This document shows positions 61,693 to 64,000 of a stretch of 64,000 nt of DNA, piece after piece. Position 1 is the stretch's first letter. Every line of letters begins with the position of its first letter. The position numbers were made by a program, and so were the translations under genes. Below the pieces are notes generated by a model. The model had not been told where the DNA came from. It saw only the letters and a program-made list of their open reading frames with translations, and did no database searches. Source of the DNA: Longitalea arenae (lineage in GTDB: Bacteria; Bacteroidota; Bacteroidia; Chitinophagales; Chitinophagaceae); assembly GCF_016924755.1 (NCBI RefSeq), contig NZ_JAFFJX010000003.1, positions 310,001-374,000 on the forward strand, in the 5' to 3' direction.

Positions 61693-62722
61693 TGCCTAAA
61701 TAATTTCCATATGTTAAGGCAAGCACCGCTATTACTAAAATAATAAGGGCCAAAACAAGCGTAACAATCGTTTTCCGGCGGCAATTTACCCATTCCCGCA
61801 TGATCAAACCCGCCACCGAACTGAACAAGACCAGCATGATCATGTGGATAGCCCAACTGCTATATTCGTATTTCCCCATGCGCACATGTCCTAACCCATA
61901 AAAGAAGAATTGTGAGTACCACAACATGCCGGTGATAACCGCCATTACAAAATTAACCAGCAGGCGATTGTTGGGTCCATTTTGCCGGTACTCGCCAAAT
62001 GTTTTTTCCTTGCGGTGCAGGTATATGCAATATATAAGGGTAGATACAAAAGCCCCGGTATTTGAGAAAATGTAAACAATATTGATCTTAAAACTACCAC
62101 TGCCATATTTGGCAGCCACTGCTGCAATCGGCTCCCCCTGATCAATCGAAAATCCGTACACCGCCGATAATACGCCTGCCAGAAAACACAACGGCAAACC
62201 TTTGGCCAGTGAAAATGTTTGGCCTGTATCCTGGTTTATTTTCAGATCATGTTCCTTGAACCGGCCCGCCACGCCACAGCAGGCAATGCCCAACGCACCA
62301 ATGATGATGCCGGCCATGATCCAGCTGGCGCCGTTCTGCGTGAACAAAGTGGCCAGTTGCCCATGCACCAGTGGTGGCAATAAAGTACCCAGCACACAGG
62401 AAATGCCCACTGCAATCGCATAAGTCAATGAAAAACCCACATACCGGATGGCCATACCAAAAGCAGTTCCACCAATGCCGTATGCAACGCCATACACGAA
62501 GGTTTTAACCATGGCATCGGTTGGCGCCTCCTGCAATACCCTGCCGATCTGCGGTATGGTTAACCAGGCAACAACCAGCGGTAATAAGAACCAGCAAACA
62601 GCGGCCTGGGCCAGCCAATACGTTTGCCATGACCATTTCGCCACTTTTTTCTGCGGCGTGTAACACATGGCTGCACAGGAGGCCCCTACTGAATGATATA
62701 AAACACCGGTTATTACTTCCAT
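61685..62722 (-). CDS. rhaT: RhaT-type L-rhamnose/H+ symporter
   Basis: 345 residues with ten predicted membrane helices, the expected topology and length for RhaT (DMT superfamily). Segments: GVLYHSVGASCAAMCYTPQK, WSWQTYWLAQAAVCWFLLPL, AYGIGGTAFGMAIRYVGFSL, SCVLGTLLPPL, LPLCFLAGVLSAVYGFSIDQ, WYSQFFFYGLGHVRMG and YEYSSWAIHMIMLVLFSSVA, matching E. coli RhaT blocks such as the SWAIHM motif. Inner-membrane uptake of L-rhamnose, or a close analogue, set free in the periplasm by the GH78 enzyme. Its 3' end overlaps heptamer element 4. Confidence 0.93.
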   Translation of the reverse strand: MEVITGVLYHSVGASCAAMCYTPQKKVAKWSWQTYWLAQAAVCWFLLPLVVAWLTIPQIGRVLQEAPTDAMVKTFVYGVAYGIGGTAFGMAIRYVGFSLTYAIAVGISCVLGTLLPPLVHGQLATLFTQNGASWIMAGIIIGALGIACCGVAGRFKEHDLKINQDTGQTFSLAKGLPLCFLAGVLSAVYGFSIDQGEPIAAVAAKYGSGSFKINIVYIFSNTGAFVSTLIYCIYLHRKEKTFGEYRQNGPNNRLLVNFVMAVITGMLWYSQFFFYGLGHVRMGKYEYSSWAIHMIMLVLFSSVAGLIMREWVNCRRKTIVTLVLALIILVIAVLALTYGNYLGSL

Positions 62723-62830
62723 TGGTAAAGCACTCGTTATTTAATTGTCAAACACACATTAATGTTACAACACAGTCCGGGATAACTACCCGATCACCGT
62801 ATAACGCAAAAAATAAGGATTTATCATAAG

Positions 62831-62862
62831 CTGTATTAACACTTTTGTATATATTAATACAG
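62831..62862. promoter_or_regulatory. Palindrome CTGTATTAA-N14-TTAATACAG
   Basis: Perfect 9-bp inverted repeat: CTGTATTAA (62831-62839) and TTAATACAG (62854-62862). It lies 109 bp upstream of the rhaT start and 17 bp after the amidohydrolase stop. The AT-rich core and arm spacing are compatible with an operator for a dimeric repressor; with no T run it is a poor terminator. Confidence 0.5.
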
Positions 62863-62878
62863 GTTTAATTTATTTCAA

Positions 62879-63724
62879 TCACAGACTATAAAAGGCGACG
62901 GCATTGCCATACACCGCTTTTTGCAAGGCAGCGTCGGGCAATACATCAGATAACACTTTCATATACTGCTGCCAGGTTTGTTGATAGGTTCCCGCCAGTA
63001 AACTTACAGGCCAGTCGCCGCCACAGCAAACGCGGTTCTCGCCAAAATGCTCCAGTACAAATTCAATATATGGTTGAATATCGTCGGTGGTCCAACTGCT
63101 GCCTTTTTTGGAGCAGGTACCCAGCCCTGATATTTTAACGTAAAAATTCCGGTGCGAAGCGGCTGCTTTCATCAGTTCCCCCCATTCGCCAAAGCGTTCA
63201 CCGCTGGCAATGGGCGGCTGGTTCAAATGATCGAGCATCAGCCTTAGCTCGGGCACTTTCTGGGCCACTTCCAACGCTGTCAGCAAATGCTGTGGTGTAA
63301 CGCCTACCACATCGTAGGGCACATCGTAGGCTGCCAGCACAGAAAGGCTTTGGGTCACCGCCGGTTGTAGTAACCATCGAGGATCAGGTTCATCATGTAT
63401 CAGGTGGCGCACGCCTTTGAAATAGGGATTGCCCAGGTATTCTTTAAGGGCGGTTGCTGTGAAGGAGGGATCCTGTAAAGGCATCCAGCCCACCACCCCT
63501 TTTATCCATCCGGTTGCATTGGCAACCTCTAACATCCAGTTGGTATCTTCAAAATTATTGGCCGCCTGCACCAGCACGCCGCCGGTAATGGCGGTCTTTT
63601 CCACTTCGGCCTGTAATTCTTCTATGTCATAATTCCGGTTAAGAATAGAGGTATCGTTCTTTAACCACTCGTACTCGGCTTTTGCAAAATTCCATATGTG
63701 AACATGGGTATCGATAATGTCCAT
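62879..63724 (-). CDS. Amidohydrolase_2 family protein, sugar lactonase type
   Basis: 281 residues, cytoplasmic, the size of L-fuconolactonase and L-rhamnono-lactonase-like amidohydrolases. Metal-site motifs are IDTHVHIWN (HxH) at the N-terminus, GVRHLIHDEPDPRWL, LMLDHLNQPP (His), VKISGLGT and CCGGDWPVSL (Asp). Members hydrolyse sugar-1,4-lactones to aldonic acids. With RhaT and a sugar oxidoreductase downstream on the same strand it fits a non-phosphorylated rhamnose/fucose-type route through a lactone. The exact lactone is inferred. Confidence 0.88.
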   Translation of the reverse strand: MDIIDTHVHIWNFAKAEYEWLKNDTSILNRNYDIEELQAEVEKTAITGGVLVQAANNFEDTNWMLEVANATGWIKGVVGWMPLQDPSFTATALKEYLGNPYFKGVRHLIHDEPDPRWLLQPAVTQSLSVLAAYDVPYDVVGVTPQHLLTALEVAQKVPELRLMLDHLNQPPIASGERFGEWGELMKAAASHRNFYVKISGLGTCSKKGSSWTTDDIQPYIEFVLEHFGENRVCCGGDWPVSLLAGTYQQTWQQYMKVLSDVLPDAALQKAVYGNAVAFYSL

Positions 63725-63847
63725 AGCAATCCGTTTGATATCGAATATTGATTAATGATCAGGGAAGCCGCAAGATACATGGCAAAATTCTCAAATAAGG
63801 AATTTTCACCAATCACCATTAATCAACAAGTGGCTTCTGCTGGTTAT

Positions 63848-64000
63848 TCATAATTCGATATTGGATGTTTTCAGGCCAAACTGTAATTCTATCTGTTCAT
63901 TATGTTCACCGAGCAGCGGCGCGCCGATGTCGGAAGTATATAACTCACCGTCGATCCGGATCGGACAACGCGTAGTCGTTATAGAAAGCCCGTTACTGGT
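63848..64000 (-). CDS. CaiB/BaiF-type CoA-transferase, C-terminus only
   Basis: The last 50 codons are in the window; the rest lies beyond the right edge. The peptide TTTRCPIRIDGELYTSDIGA, PLLGEHNEQIEL resembles the conserved tail of family III CoA-transferases (TTRSPIRIDG...GAPxLGEHT). It ends in TGA at 63848. These enzymes move CoA between carboxylic acids. In this setting it may activate an organic acid from sugar breakdown, which is a guess. A 123-bp gap separates it from the amidohydrolase, same strand. Confidence 0.75.
   Translation of the reverse strand, partial: TSNGLSITTTRCPIRIDGELYTSDIGAPLLGEHNEQIELQFGLKTSNIEL

Overview
The window looks like chromosomal DNA of a Bacteroidota member, most likely a Chitinophagaceae relative (Niastella/Chitinophaga type). 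That placement is an inference. It rests on two SusC/SusD pairs, many secreted glycan-degrading enzymes, a DUF3826 protein, tail-fibre-like proteins with the C-terminus typical of this phylum, and many short intergenic repeats. No rRNA, tRNA, CRISPR array or complete insertion sequence was recognised.

Layout. (1) 1-3204, minus strand: tightly packed sugar-acid catabolism operon of an iron-dependent alcohol dehydrogenase, a DHDPS-type aldolase, a PdxA2-like dehydrogenase and the start of a four-carbon sugar-acid kinase. (2) 3454-41073: a large pectin-type polysaccharide utilisation locus, nearly all on the minus strand. It holds a GH78-sialidase-like fusion, three GH2 enzymes, an (alpha/alpha)6-barrel glycosidase, a BNR-like propeller, a GH43-like lipoprotein, a GH140-like enzyme, a beta-helix/DUF6298-like protein, two PL1-type pectate lyases, SusC/SusD pair 1 preceded by DUF3826, a second propeller glycosidase and a GH95. 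The enzyme mix resembles sets that attack rhamnogalacturonan (rhamnose, galactose, fucose or L-galactose, apiose, arabinose, uronic acids). (3) 41074-48552: unrelated genes, namely a TPR protein, an HTH-like protein, an FnIII-like protein, a coiled-coil/barrel protein and two tandem tail-fibre-like paralogues. (4) About 48850-52100: an AT-richer stretch of broken Rhs/polymorphic-toxin C-termini (Hint domain, frameshifted and stop-interrupted toxin tails) interleaved with intact small genes that may be orphan immunity genes. (5) 52433-60463: SusC/SusD pair 2 and a putative alpha-uronidase. (6) 60503-64000: Gfo/Idh/MocA oxidoreductase, RhaT-type rhamnose transporter, amidohydrolase (lactonase type) and the end of a CaiB/BaiF CoA-transferase.

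Working model. Pectate lyases and surface glycosidases cut a rhamnose-rich pectin, the SusCD pairs import oligosaccharides, and periplasmic exo-enzymes release monosaccharides. RhaT, the oxidoreductase, lactonase, aldolase, alcohol dehydrogenase and kinase/PdxA2 pair at the two ends then catabolise rhamnose-like sugars or sugar acids. No HTCS, AraC or ECF-sigma/anti-sigma regulator lies in the window, so control is encoded elsewhere.

The most unexplained signal is non-coding. Intergenic gaps carry phased arrays of 7-bp units (also 8, 9 and 20 bp). The unit sequence differs between loci but the period is held, and several arrays have an inverted partner array across a short spacer. A second family is a mismatched hairpin with GACCTGTMAGG arms.
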